64,000 nt of DNA. Source: Cinclus cinclus. Its lineage: Eukaryota > Chordata > Aves > Passeriformes > Cinclidae. Below, in pieces: positions 43,140-55,500 of the stretch. The translations under genes were made by a program, and so were the position numbers. The stretch's first letter is position 1. Each line of letters opens with the position of its first letter. The notes beneath the pieces were generated by a model. It made no database searches. It was not told the DNA's origin and saw nothing but the letters and a program-made list of their open reading frames with translations. The DNA lies in contig NC_085047.1 in assembly GCF_963662255.1 (NCBI RefSeq), positions 16,189,424 through 16,253,423 of the forward strand. Direction: 5' to 3'.

Positions 43140-43510
43140 TGGGATGAATGGATGCAGGATGTGGGACTGTGGGATGAAGGATCCTCAGCTGCAGGATGCA
43201 TGGCTGCAGGATCTGGGATGCACATCCATGGGACCGAGGATATGTGGCCACAGGATGCTGGCCTGCGGACACACGGCCACAGGATTTGGGGCATCTGGGA
43301 TGCATGGCCGCAGTATCTGGAATGCTCAGCTGCAGGATGCAGGGCCACAGGGTCCAGGATGTGTGGCAGCAGATGCAGAATGCACAGCCATGGGATCCAC
43401 GACGTGCATCTGTGGGATGCAGGGCACGCAACTGCAAGGTCTGAGATGCAGGGCTGCAGGATCTGGGATGCTGGGCCATGGGATGCACGGGATGCTGGAT
43501 GTGTGGCGGC
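43140..43510 (+). repeat. Degenerate GGATGCANGGCNGCAGGAT repeat
   Basis: Diverged tandem copies of a roughly 20-30 base unit (GGATGCATGGCTGCAGGATC and similar) directly downstream of the INPPL1 stop codon. Confidence 0.65.
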
Positions 43511-43512
43511 AG

Positions 43513-46500
43513 CTACTTGTGGAGCTGGAGGCTCTCCAGTAGGACACGCTTGTGGCCAGGCTCCAGCACTCCAGCCTCCTCCAGGTCCTCCTCTGTGATG
43601 TCACTGGGAATAAGGCACAAATATGGTGCTCTCTGCCCCCGAGGGGGACCCCAGACTCGGGTGGGGTCCCCACCTGGGGGCGGTAGAGCCCACACTCAGG
43701 TTGCTGGGTGCCCACCTAGGCTCTGTCCTGTCTCTGCTGTGGGGTTTTGTGACCTTCAGGGGGCAGTGGGGAGCTCCAGAAGCAAAGGGCATATGGGAGC
43801 AGGGGGTACACTTTGGGGCAGCTGGGACACCCAAGGGCAGTGGGGACCCCCAGGAGAAGGGGGGACACCCAGTGGGCAGTGGGGAACCCCCAGGGGACAG
43901 TGGGGACCATCAAGGGCAGCACCCCCACAGACATCCCCAGAACCCAGGCATCACTATGATCTCCTAAGGCAGACATGGCCAGGCTGGTGTCAGGAGTGGG
44001 TGGGGGTCCCTCCCCACCGTTCTGGAGGGCTGCTCACCTGAGGAATTCCAGGTCATCCCAGCCATTGCGCACCAGCCCCTCCTCGTACCGCTCCAGCCCC
44101 AGCGCCCGCAGCCACTCGCCCACACCGGGCACGGTGCCCACACCACGGCCCAGCACCTGCACCCCAACAGCCTCAGCACCATGGGGCACTCCAAAGGGAG
44201 CCCCAGCTGAGGTGCTGAGGACCCCCCGCCCACCCTTTATCACCTACCTCCTCAGCCAGGTCCTCCTGGATGCTCTCCTGAATGGAGTGGGGAGGGAAGG
44301 CAAGGGGGCGGCCGTAGTCGGGGTGCAGGCAGCGGGGAGGCAGCCCCCCCTTGGCCAACAGTGGTGGTGGGGGGACCACCCTCCCCTTCCCACCCCCGTA
44401 GTCCACCTCACTTAGCGTCTTGGCCATCTGCAGCACCGAGCAGGAGCGGTCATCCAGCAGCCCTCCCGGCAGGCCCCCAGGAGTGGGCAGCCCCCCAACT
44501 GCAGGTAGCCCCCCGGTAACAGGCGTCCCACCAGCCCCCTCCATCCCAAATCCAGCCCTGGCAGCTGGGGGTGGCCGAGGGTGCAGCTTGGGCAGGGGAG
44601 CCTCTGCAAAAGCAGCAGGGTGGGATTTTGGGTCCTCACACCCGGTGGACACCGGCAGCTCCTTGGGGGTGCCAAAGAAGGTGTTTGTGGGGAGCTCCAG
44701 CTCCCGCGGCAGTGGTGGTGGGGGAAAATCCGGCGGTGGCAGGTTGAGGGTGCCGAGCTCCTCCTCCTCTTCACTCTCGCCACCACAGCACGTCGAGGGG
44801 CACTGGCAGCGCTCTGGCACTGCCAGCTGCACCTTGGCCTTAGGGGGCTTGCCAGGGTCCCCTGGTACCAGCATCTGGTGGGGGACACCCTCCAGCACGT
44901 AGTATGCTGGGTTGTTGAAGCTGTTCTTCAGGGGACCCCCTGACAGCTCTGGCATTGCCTCCGCCTTGGACCTACGGGGACAAGGGTGAGCGTGGCATTC
45001 CCAGAGCATTCCCCCTCCCTAGCCCTGCCCATACTCCCTCACCGGCTCGGGGTGGCCTCATCCCTGGGTGTGCTGCGGTGTGGGCCAGGGGGACGCGGTG
45101 CTGCTGTGGTGCTGCTCTTCTCGGGCTCCTCCGGGAGCTTGGCCAGGATGGTGGTGGGGGGCTCTGCACTGGTGAGCTTCCTCCCCACAGACCTAGCAAC
45201 AGGAGGGGTTGGGTGCTCCATGGGGCTTGAACCTCCACAACAGGGTTCAGACACCCAGGACAGGGCTCAGATCACCCAGGCCGAGGTTCAGACCCCGTGG
45301 GATGGGTCTCAGCAGCCTAGGTCTGGGCTCAGATCCCCAGGATGGGGCTCTGCCCTCCAGGATAGGGTTCAGTCACCAAAACACAGTCAGAGCCACATTC
45401 GGAGGCTCAGAGCCACATCCCTGCCCTGTGTGGCACAGAACTGGCATCTAGACTGACCCCAGTCACACCCCACACACCAACCCAGAGGGATACTCTGAGC
45501 AATACCTGTGCTCAGATGAGTCCCTGAGGCCTCCCGACCCCCAGGAACCAGAGCCCCCCACCCTGCCCAGCCCTGTCCCCCATACTTGGCATTGTCCTGG
45601 GTGGCCCTGGCACCTAGCGGCACCTTCCCTTTGCTGGATGTCGTCTCGTCCTTATCGACGCTGATCCACTCTGCCAAGGAACGGGGGCTCAGCAGTGGAG
45701 TCCTGTCCCCACCATCCCCCCTGGGGTGAGGGGTCCTCACCATAGAGCCTTTCACGGGTGCCCAGACGCTCCGTGGGCACCCGGACCTTCATGGAGCCAC
45801 GGATGTTGCCGGTCTCCTCACCACGGTGGGACAGGTAGGTGAGGAACTGCTGCGCTGTGCTGCCAATCATTGACTTCAGGGCAATGACACACTCTCCTGA
45901 AGGTGACAGTGGGGGAGGTTGGGGGTCTGCATCCCACAGCCCCCCCAGTGCTGGTGTGGTGCTGGAGCGAACACTCACCATAGGACTCGTAACCATCAAG
46001 GGATTTGACGGTGAGCAAGAGGTGCTGGTCCTGCAGGTACTCAATCTCAGAGAGGATGGGCTTCAGCTGTGGTCGAGGGAAAGAGGTGCTGGCACTGAGG
46101 GTCTCCCTGCCTGCAGCTTCCCCCAGTACCCACCCTGTCAGCCCCCAGCCCCTCCTCACCGTGGGCAGCTGCCGGGATGACCACTGCACTTTGAGGAAGT
46201 TAATGTTGTCACTGCTCTGGCTGTCATTCTCAAAGCTCTTCTTGAACTCTATGAGTGGGGGAATTCATGTAGTGGGACATGACATCAATCCTTGAGCCTC
46301 CCAGGTTGCCATGAACTTCCTGGGACCCCTCTCAAGCCCTCTAAGACCCCCCACTGCCATTCCAGTCCTCACCTTCCAGGCAGGTAGAATAGAACTCGAT
46401 GAAAAACTTGGTACGACTGGAAGTCTTCACAATGGCCTCTATGCTCTCAAACTCGATGTAGGCCTGCTCTGAGGACTTGGAGAGCCCTCCTTGGAGAGGC

Positions 46501-49500
46501 AAGGCATTGGAATCTCCCTGGGACCTCTCCATTTAGAGGGAGAGGTTAGACCATGGAGGGGCAGGGGACAGCAAGGTATCCCATTGGGCATAGGCACCTT
46601 TTTTGGAAACGAACTGGGATGTCACTCCCACTTCAAAGGAGCCGAAGACGGGTGAGTGGTCACTGGTGACAATGTCATCTGTGCACCCTGCAACCAGTGG
46701 GCATGGGGAAGAAGTCAGGATGGAGGAGGGGGATTGTCCCCAGAACAGGGACGAGGATGCTGGGGGTGGCCGTACTGCTCACCATAAGCGTTGCAGTTGA
46801 CATGAGTCTCGGGGTAGGACTTCCAGAGGATGCGGTCACACCAGGACGGCACGTTGGTACGCACCTGGCAGGGGTGGGGAGTGGGCGGGGGTTCAGACTG
46901 GGGTGTCCTCCACTCTCCCAACACCCCCTGCCCCAGCACCTACCCCTGTGGGCTTCTGCTTGTGCCAGACATAGGTGTCCCGGGAGCCCCGCTCATAGCG
47001 GTAGGTTGGGGGGAAGGTGATCTCTTCCTCACCTGCAGGGACAGCAGTGGGTCAGGACAGTCCCGACAGCAGGGGTTGCAGCCCCACACCCTCCTGGAGC
47101 CCCCCAGTGCTCACCGAAGCGCAGGAACACCTTGTGCTTCTCCTTCTCCAGATTGAGCTGATCCACCTTCAGCAACGGCTCCAGCTCCTTGCGGCTGATG
47201 TAGTTGAGGATCTCCTGCAGGGACAAAGGGATTGACACTGAGCCAGGAGAGGAACTCTGACACCCCCACCTGCCTTCCCACCCACCCCTTCCCCCAACCT
47301 GGATGTCCATGTCTAGGCGGTAATTGAGGTCCCCAAACCAGAAGAGGTGGGTGAAGCGAAGGGAGATGTCAAAGGAGCTCAGCTGCTTATCCCCCAGTGA
47401 GAGTAGGCGCAGGATGTCCAGGTAGTTCTGGTTCCTCCTGAAGCAGGGGATACAGAGACAGGGTGTCACAGACATGAGGACAGGGGCAACAGCCCTGTCC
47501 CGGCCCAGCCTAGGGTGGGGGTGCTCACCGTGCCGTCTTCTCATTGCCAGAGGTGAGGTGGCAGTTGACAAAGCCAAAGGAGGTGCCATTGAACATGAAG
47601 GAGACACCCACAGCGCCCTTGTTCCCTGTGAGGAAATGGGGACACGGGATGGGATCAGGCAATCTCTGATTCTACCTTGGGGATGGACACCCAGCCAGCC
47701 ACAGGTCACAGTGATGGAGCACAGTCCCCACCTGGCCAGCACGGGCACATGCAGCTTGGCACACGCTGAGAGCCCTCCTCATGCAACACCCCCTCCCATA
47801 GTCCCCCTCATGCAAAGCACACTCATCCAGGGCCTCCTCATGCAACACAAACATTTCCAAAACCTTCCCTGTGCACTGCACACAAAGCCCTCCTCATGAA
47901 ACACCCGTTCTCTGGGACCCCTCCTTGTGCATCAAGACCCCTCCATGTGCAACACACACGTCAGGACCCCTCCTTGTACAACACGCACACTGGGACCCCT
48001 CCCCATGAAATGCCCACATACCAGGGCTCCTCATCGTGCAAACTACACATGCTGAGACTCCTCCTCAGGCAACACATGCAACAACAGAACCCCCCCCATA
48101 ATGCAGATACCCTAAGACTCCCCCCAGTGCAGTGCACATCCCCTGTGTCCCTCTGTGCCCTGCTGTGCCCCTACCCAGGGTGTTGGCGATCCCTGTCTTG
48201 ACGCTGGAGGTGCTGACGTGGCTGATGCGGTTCTCGTGCTCTGGCTTCACCAGCACCACCACTTTGATGTTCCACAGGGACTGCATGGCCACCTGTGGGT
48301 GCCCACACCCTCAGCCCCCTGCCAGCATGCACTGGGGCCCCCTGGAGCCATGGGGGCCCCTCTGGTGTGTCCACAGGGGATGCTCATTACTGCTTCATCC
48401 CAGCCTCTCCCACCAAGGGCTGTTCCCCAGGGAATCCCATCACCATCAACCAGCACCCACAGCTACCCAGCACCAGGAAACCAACCCAAAATACCTGGTG
48501 TCAGTAGACTAGGAGCACCCACAGCCACCCAGCACCATGAGTGCCCCAGAAGAGCTGGTGTCACAGAGCCAGAGCACAGCCACCCCCAGGACACTGAGCA
48601 TCACACACCTCCACCACCCACCAGTGCCTGTACCCCATAACCCCCAGGGTACTCTGGGCCCCCTGGTCCTTACCGGGCGGTACTCAACCTCTGTGAAGTC
48701 CTTGAGGACGGTGCGCAGGAAGTCCACCCACTCCTTGTCTCCCAGAGAATTCTCCTGGGTGCCAAAGACGTAGATGTCATGTGGTATGGCCATCGTCACC
48801 TCATCCAGGGTCTTGCCCAACCCCTTGGAGGTGATCCACGAATTGATGTTCTTGGGGGGGGGGACGCCGCCTGCAGGGGGACAGCACAGTTAGGGGGGGA
48901 CCCCAAGGCCTTGACATCCCACCATGGGCTGCCCCCGGCCCACTCACCCATGTTCCAGGTGCCAATGAAGACAGAGATCATGTCAGGCTCATCCTGGTGA
49001 GAATGCTTGTTCTTCATCAGCTGCAGGAGCTGGCAGAAGGCCTCACGCTTCTGCAGGAGGGGTCAGTGAGAGGGGGTAGAGGGGCTCCCCACAACACTCT
49101 CCAGTCTCCCTGTTTTGGCTCAGCCAAACTTGGCATCTTCTGGGCACGAGGGACCACCCCAGGGACATGACCCAGCCATCAGGCACTGGTACCCAGCACC
49201 TGTTCCCGCCCCTACCAGGGCCCAGGGGTTAAATCCTGCCCTTCCCCATCCCTACAAGGGACCCCTTGTCCCCTGCCCGCCCCCAGCTGAGCATTACCCA
49301 CCCTAGCACTGACAAAAACAAAGTCTTTCCGTTGCGTTTTATCCTTTTCCTTCTCGAAAACGATGCCCAGTTTGTTCTGCACCCGCTGTGACTTGATCAG
49401 CTGCCGGACTGGGGAGGAGTGGCAAAAGCTGGGAGGGTGCTGGGTGCCAGCTGGGTGCTGGAACCCCACCCCCATCCATGTTTTGGGTGACCCTCAAATG

Positions 49501-52500
49501 GGGATACCCCCAGCATAAGGAAATCCCCCAGCTTCCAGCCCACCACCGAGCCTCACAGGAATACTCCCCAGCACAAAGGCAGTCCCACGGGTGCTGCGCT
49601 CCCTCAGACACCTCCCTACTCACTCTTGTCATAGGTGAAGGTGTTCCAGTCCTCCTGGGAGTCCTTCTGCTTCTTCAGCACCACTAGTTTACCTCCCTCC
49701 ACATCCACACTCAGTGTGTACTTCTGTGACTTCCCAATCTTGGTTAGGTCCCCCAGGGTGATATCCAGCTTCACCTGCCAGGGGACAATGGGATGAGGAA
49801 GGATACAGGGCACTCCCCAGCACTGAATCTGGCATGTGGGCTCCTCCAGAGGCACCTAGAGGTCTGTGCCCTCAGTGTCACATGGGAGGTACTCAGTTGA
49901 TGCTGAAATCCCCTCAAAACTCTGAAACTGGGCAGGGCAGGGGGCAGGGAAGGGCTCACCTCGAAGGTCTGCACTGGGATGCTCTTGGCCTTGCGGGAGA
50001 GTGGTTGAGGGGGGGTGGTGGGGGTGGCCGAGCTCATCTCCTGCAGGGCCTTCAGTGCCTGGCAGAGCCCCAGCATAGTCAGCTTAGAGCCCACCAGTCC
50101 CCCCATCTCCACCAACCTCTCCAGTCCCCACAATGTTCCAAGCCCCACCAGCCTTTGCAGTCCACAAGGCCCCAGCAGCCCCTTCAGCCCCACCAGTGCC
50201 AGCTCCACTGGTCCTCCCTAGTCCCACTGGTGCCTCAACCCCACAAACCCATCCCCAGTCCCCCAGCTCCACAAGCCCAGCAACCCCTGCCAGCTGCCCC
50301 AATCCCACCAGCACCCTTAACCCCACAGTCCCTCCAGTTCATCCAGGCCCCTCAGAACACCCCCATCAGGCCATCCACCCCTGCAGCTCCAGCCTCACCT
50401 TCTTCTCAATGGAGGACAGGAAATCTTTCAGCACAGAGAGTTTCAGCACCAGGTTCTCCAGCTCCTGCTCTCCACTCTGCCCTGCTGTCTGGAACCCCCA
50501 GAAGGACACCCCAGCACTGCAATGTGAACCCCAGACCCACCCCAGAGCCTCCCCCCACCTCAAGTGGCAGAGCCCACTGGCAATTTGGGATGAGGCAGGT
50601 TGGTGGGTGTTTCTCCACAGCTTTCCCACCACCCACAGATGGTGCCATGGTGGGATCTGTGGGCACAGTCCATGGTGGGGGGGGCTGCCACTGCCATGTC
50701 CCCATGTTCCCCTTACCTGCTGCAGGATCTTGGAGACCATGGGGGAGCTCTGCTGGTCAAACACCTTTGAGAGGATCTCCAGCCCTGCCAGCACCTTGTC
50801 CACCTCACTGAAGGGGCAAGAGGAGCCGGCTCACTGGGTGACACAGATGTCCTTCCATCTGTCCCAGCGTCCAGCACTTACCTGTGCAGCCGTTTGCAGG
50901 AGGTGACGAGGGTCTTGTTGAGGTGGGGGAGGCTGTTGGCCCCTCCCTTCACTGCCTCCAGGTCCAGGGTGTAGCTGCCCTTCAGGTACTCGTGGGAGAT
51001 GCTACTGAGCCCATTGGTGCTGCAGAGAGAGCACCCAGGGGGTGAGAACCACCAGCGAGGAGCAGGGGACAGACAGGGGACAGGCAGGAGACAGACAGAC
51101 CCTCACCTCTCCACTGGCCCCTCTGGCACAGATGGTCCCAGGCCAGTGGGGCTGAGCCCCACTGAGGTGCCAGAGAAACTGGTGGAGCCAGAGCGTGGTG
51201 GCAATGGCGGCTTCTCATCCTCTCCATCTGCAATGGGGCAATGATGAGGCCAATCACTGCCACCCCAGGGGTCTCAGGACCCTATTCACCCACCCGTGTC
51301 ACCCTGCCATACCTGAGTAGTCCCTGTCCTCCACGGTCTCCTTCTCTTTCTCCCTCTCGACAGGGAAGAGCAGGGTGCAGACCAGCCCCTGGTTGGGCTG
51401 CAGATAGAGGGCAATCAGCTCGCTGAGTGTCTTGAAGCGCCGCACCTGCACCCCCTGTGACGTCTGCGGGGACACGGGGACACCAGGACCATCAGCACCT
51501 GCAGCCAGCATCACCTGGCCTCCCCCAGGTGGAGATAGCACCAAGCAGGGAACCCACCATCCAGGGATGCCACTATGCAGGGATGTCCCCAGACAGGAAT
51601 CTCCCCAGGCAGGGATACCACCGTGCAGGGACCCCCAGGCAGGGATAACACCATGCAAGGATCCCCTCATGCAGAGTTGTCACCATGCAGTGACGTTCCC
51701 ATGAAGGGACCCCCATGCAGGGATCCCCTCATGCAGAGACCCCCATGCAGGATGCAGGGGGCTGACCCCACAGTGGGGAGCAGAGCCCATTGCAACAGAG
51801 CCTGCAAGGCTGGTAGGTGAGCAGACAGGGTCCAGGCAGCAGCCGTCCCTTGGCCTCCTCCCTCCCATGGGCAGCTTTTCCTGCCAGCCTGGCCAGCACA
51901 AAGAGGGTTCTGTTGCTCTAAAAATACCCGGTGCCACAGCCGGCCAAGACGGGCACAGCCAAGCCATCCGGCACAGCCGGGCACGCACGTGGCATCGGGC
52001 CATGGCTGAGCCCGGCACAACCACCCAGCACAGCCAGAGAGATGGGCAAGCTCACAGCACGAGGTCAACACTGGGCACTGCTGAGCTGGAGACCCCCCCA
52101 GTGCCCAAGATCCGGAGGGTTTCCCATGCCTGCACTGCCCACCTGCACGGCCAGGAAATCCTCCTCGTCCGGCAGGATGCGGTAGGTGTGGACGTGCTTC
52201 TGGAACCTGTGGCAGCGGGGAAGGCATCAGGGTGCTGAGGGTTGGGTGGCATTCCCCCACCTGCCTGCACGGCCCTTGCCAGCTCCGAACGGGCACCCAG
52301 TACTCATGCAGTCAGGCCCTTACTTCACCAGCACCCAAAGCGAAGAGCTCCCAATACCACTATTCCCCACGGCATGCAATAAGCTGGAATGCATGGAAAA
52401 CCCATGGGAAAATGCTTGCAGGATGGGTGCTGGGAGTCCCAGAGTGACTCTCCTGCTTCCTCCGACCCCACAGTTGACACCACTATGTCCTTGGCAGTGC

Positions 52501-55500
52501 TGCTGCCCCTGCTGCACTGCCTCTCTGTGCCAGAGGCACTGTCCCCAGCCCACAGCACAGGCAGGAGCTGGCAGGCGCAGGCAGGAGCTGGCAGTCAAGA
52601 CACCAGGAAACAATTTATTTTCCAGTGGAAGCTGACAGGAACCAGGGACATGATCCCGGGGCAGCGGGTGACGGGCAGCGCTAAGAGATGGGGTGACAAG
52701 ATCAGTGGGTGCAAGGAGCAGGACTGGGACCCTTCCCATCTCAGGGACTCCAAGAGACAGACCTCTGCCAGACCTCCCCACTCCAGGGCTGTCAGCAGGG
52801 GCGGTGACTCCTCAGCTGGCCTCTGGCCACAGAGGTCACCACGAGCATTGAGTTGCTGTCACCACACCAGGGCCACTCAGCTTCTGTGTCCCTGCCTCAG
52901 TGGCAGCTTGACACAGAGTTGGAGGACTGGGACAAAGCATCATCCATCCCCCTATGCTGTGCTGTGTCCCTGGACAGGGTGCCATGCCCCCACATCCTGT
53001 GCCATGATGTCAGGTCCCCAGGTGTCATCCTACAGTTCTGGTTGCCCTGCCACCACTCCACAGCACCAGATCCCCTGGTGCCACCACTCTCCCTGCAGTG
53101 CCAGGTATCCCATTTTTATTCTGCCTCCCCTGCAGGTACGATCCATCCCAGCACTGCTGGGGTCTTTCCAGGTGCCCCACCGCTCAATCAGGGGTCATTG
53201 GGAGGGTGGGACCAGGGAGAACCCTCCAAGTGGTGGAGAGGGCTGAATGGAAAATCCTGCTGGGGTGAGTGAGGGGATCAGGGGTTCCCAGCTCAAAGCA
53301 GTCTGTGGGAGAAACCCAGCTGGTAGGATGGGGGGGGACACAAAGAGATAGCCCCAAACAAGGGTAGCATAACAGGTCTCTGTGGGAAATCCTAATACAC
53401 AATTGGGGTCTCCATAGCAGGAACAGCAGTGGAGGTGTGATGGGGGCTGCAAGAGGAATCCCAGCACCGCACCAGTATGTGGAACTCCAGATTGGAGGGG
53501 CAAGGAGCAGGACCGTTAGGAAGAACCTCAGCTGTGGGGGACATCAAGGGGTTCTCTGTGGCGGGGGGCTGGAGGGACACACAGCACAGGGTGTGGTATT
53601 GCGGAGGGGGACTGCAGGGCCCCCTGGCTGCCCAGTCCTGCACCGCTGTCGGCTGCTATTTTGGTGAGCAATGACGGGGGGGGGGGGGGGGGGGATGTGC
53701 CAGAGAGCTCCAGGCTTGGGTACAAAGAGCCTTTATGCAGGAGCAGCGGGACTCCCCTGTCGGCTGGCTCTGACGCACAGCTAGCACCCTGGCCCAGCCC
53801 TGCCAGCACAGCGGCCACCCCATACCCCACTGCTCCGTGGCGCACAGAGGGGCATCTACCACCCTACTCCACCAAGAGTAGGGATGTGGGCACCCTGGCA
53901 AGGGGGATACCATGTGCCCACTGGCACCATTCTGGCACTGGTGTCCCCATGAACTGGCAGTGAGCCAGGATGGAAGCTCTAAGCCCTTGCACTCCAGTGG
54001 GACACCACACCAGGACTGTCCCCATTGGCACTGCTCACCAGCCAGTGATGTCAGCATGCCCTGAGGTGCCACTGCTGTATACTAGTACTGTGAGTTCAAG
54101 TGATGTCCCAATATGCCACAGTGAGGCTGGAACTGTAACCCCCTGGAGTGCCATGGTGAGACACCCCAGTGTGCCATGGCAAAGACACAGTGAAATGCCT
54201 GGGTATGCCACATCCAGCCCAATGAGTCCACGGTGCACTGGCGGGAGGGTTAAAGGAAGCCGACACTGCCGGGATCCCGCAGCAGTTCCCTTTCCTCCTT
54301 CTGACCCTGCAGCTATTTTTAGGGCTCCAGCTATTGCTGGGCCCAATGGCCCCACAGCCCTGTCCATCCACTCAGTGGCAACGGGGATGCCCGGTGAGAT
54401 CACAGCACCAGGGACTCCCAACGGTCCTTGTTGGAGTGCAGTCTCCCAGCCTGGCATCCCCATGAAGGGCTTTGCCATGCTGCATGGTCCCAGTCCCACA
54501 GCCCAGCACATGGCACCCATGGCCTCCTCACCAGGCAGTGAGTGACATCAATGACAGACACACTTCACCCAGGCGCCTCCACCACGATGCTGTCTGTAGC
54601 CCCCTGTCACCCACACTAGTGCCACAATGCCCCCAGTCACAGGGCACCATTAGGTGCCTGAATCACGTGCTCTCCCAGTACTGTGCCTAATGCTGCTAGC
54701 CAGCCCAGCTTTGTGGTGGGGAGCTGGTGCCTAGAGCCATGCTGTGCCCATGTGGCTTGGAAAATGCGTTTGCCACTGTCCACAGGGAAGGACAACCATG
54801 CCACCATGGAGGCTGCATGCTTGGCACCTGCACATGGTACCAGCACACAGCAACCCCAGGCTAGGGCAGACCAGCTCACAGTGCACTCCCAGTTCTCCCA
54901 CAGGCTCTCAGGGCACAGAAAATCTTTGAGTTCAAGTGCCCTCACCACCACCCCACAACCACATCAAGATCCAGGTGCTGGCACGGGTAGCCAGCCTCGA
55001 GCAGAGCCAGTGACATGCCCTGGGAGCATCCCAGCGCATGTAACATCACTAGCACAACGAGGTGCCAGAGGCCCCATGTATCATGGGGTGCTGGGATGCA
55101 ACACAGGGCAAAGACACTTCAGGACCCCCAGGGCTGTCAGCACTCACCTGTGACCTGGCACAAGCTGGGAGCCATGGAATTCCATGCTGCCATGCAAGTT
55201 CCATGGCACAACTCAAGGGCACAGAGCTGTCCCCCCTCCCCAGGCCGTGGACCCCCAGACATGAGGGCAGGAGCTGGGGACCCCCATTGCTCAGTGCATA
55301 GGCTCAGGGACCCCAAGAGTGTGGGGTAGGGACCAGGCCCCCCATCTCACAGACCACCATGGTAGCAAGGGTAGGTGTCACATCCCCCCTGGAGCCAGCC
55401 CAGTAACCCCCCCAGTGCCCAGAGACCCCCAGCCCCTCCAGAGTCTGTTCGTGTCCGGTCTCCTGGGACACCCAGGTAGGTGCCATTCCCCTGGGGCCCA

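Larger units (their letters stand above)
40932..43512. other. PHOX2A-INPPL1 convergent gap
   Basis: No gene was recognised. It holds an 18-G run (40988-41005), a minisatellite (about 41690-42700), a (CATCC)n array and a second degenerate repeat (about 43140-43510). It may be largely INPPL1 3' UTR. Plus-strand AATAAATAAA at about 42961 has no gene to serve. Confidence 0.6.

Noticed and set aside
49834..50811. A 325-codon plus-strand frame
   Set aside because: It runs antisense through four INPPL1 exons and low-complexity introns; proline- and glutamine-rich noise.
51540..51760. Regularly spaced similar short units suggesting a CRISPR-like array
   Set aside because: Units are contiguous and diverged without distinct spacers, inside a vertebrate intron: a minisatellite.
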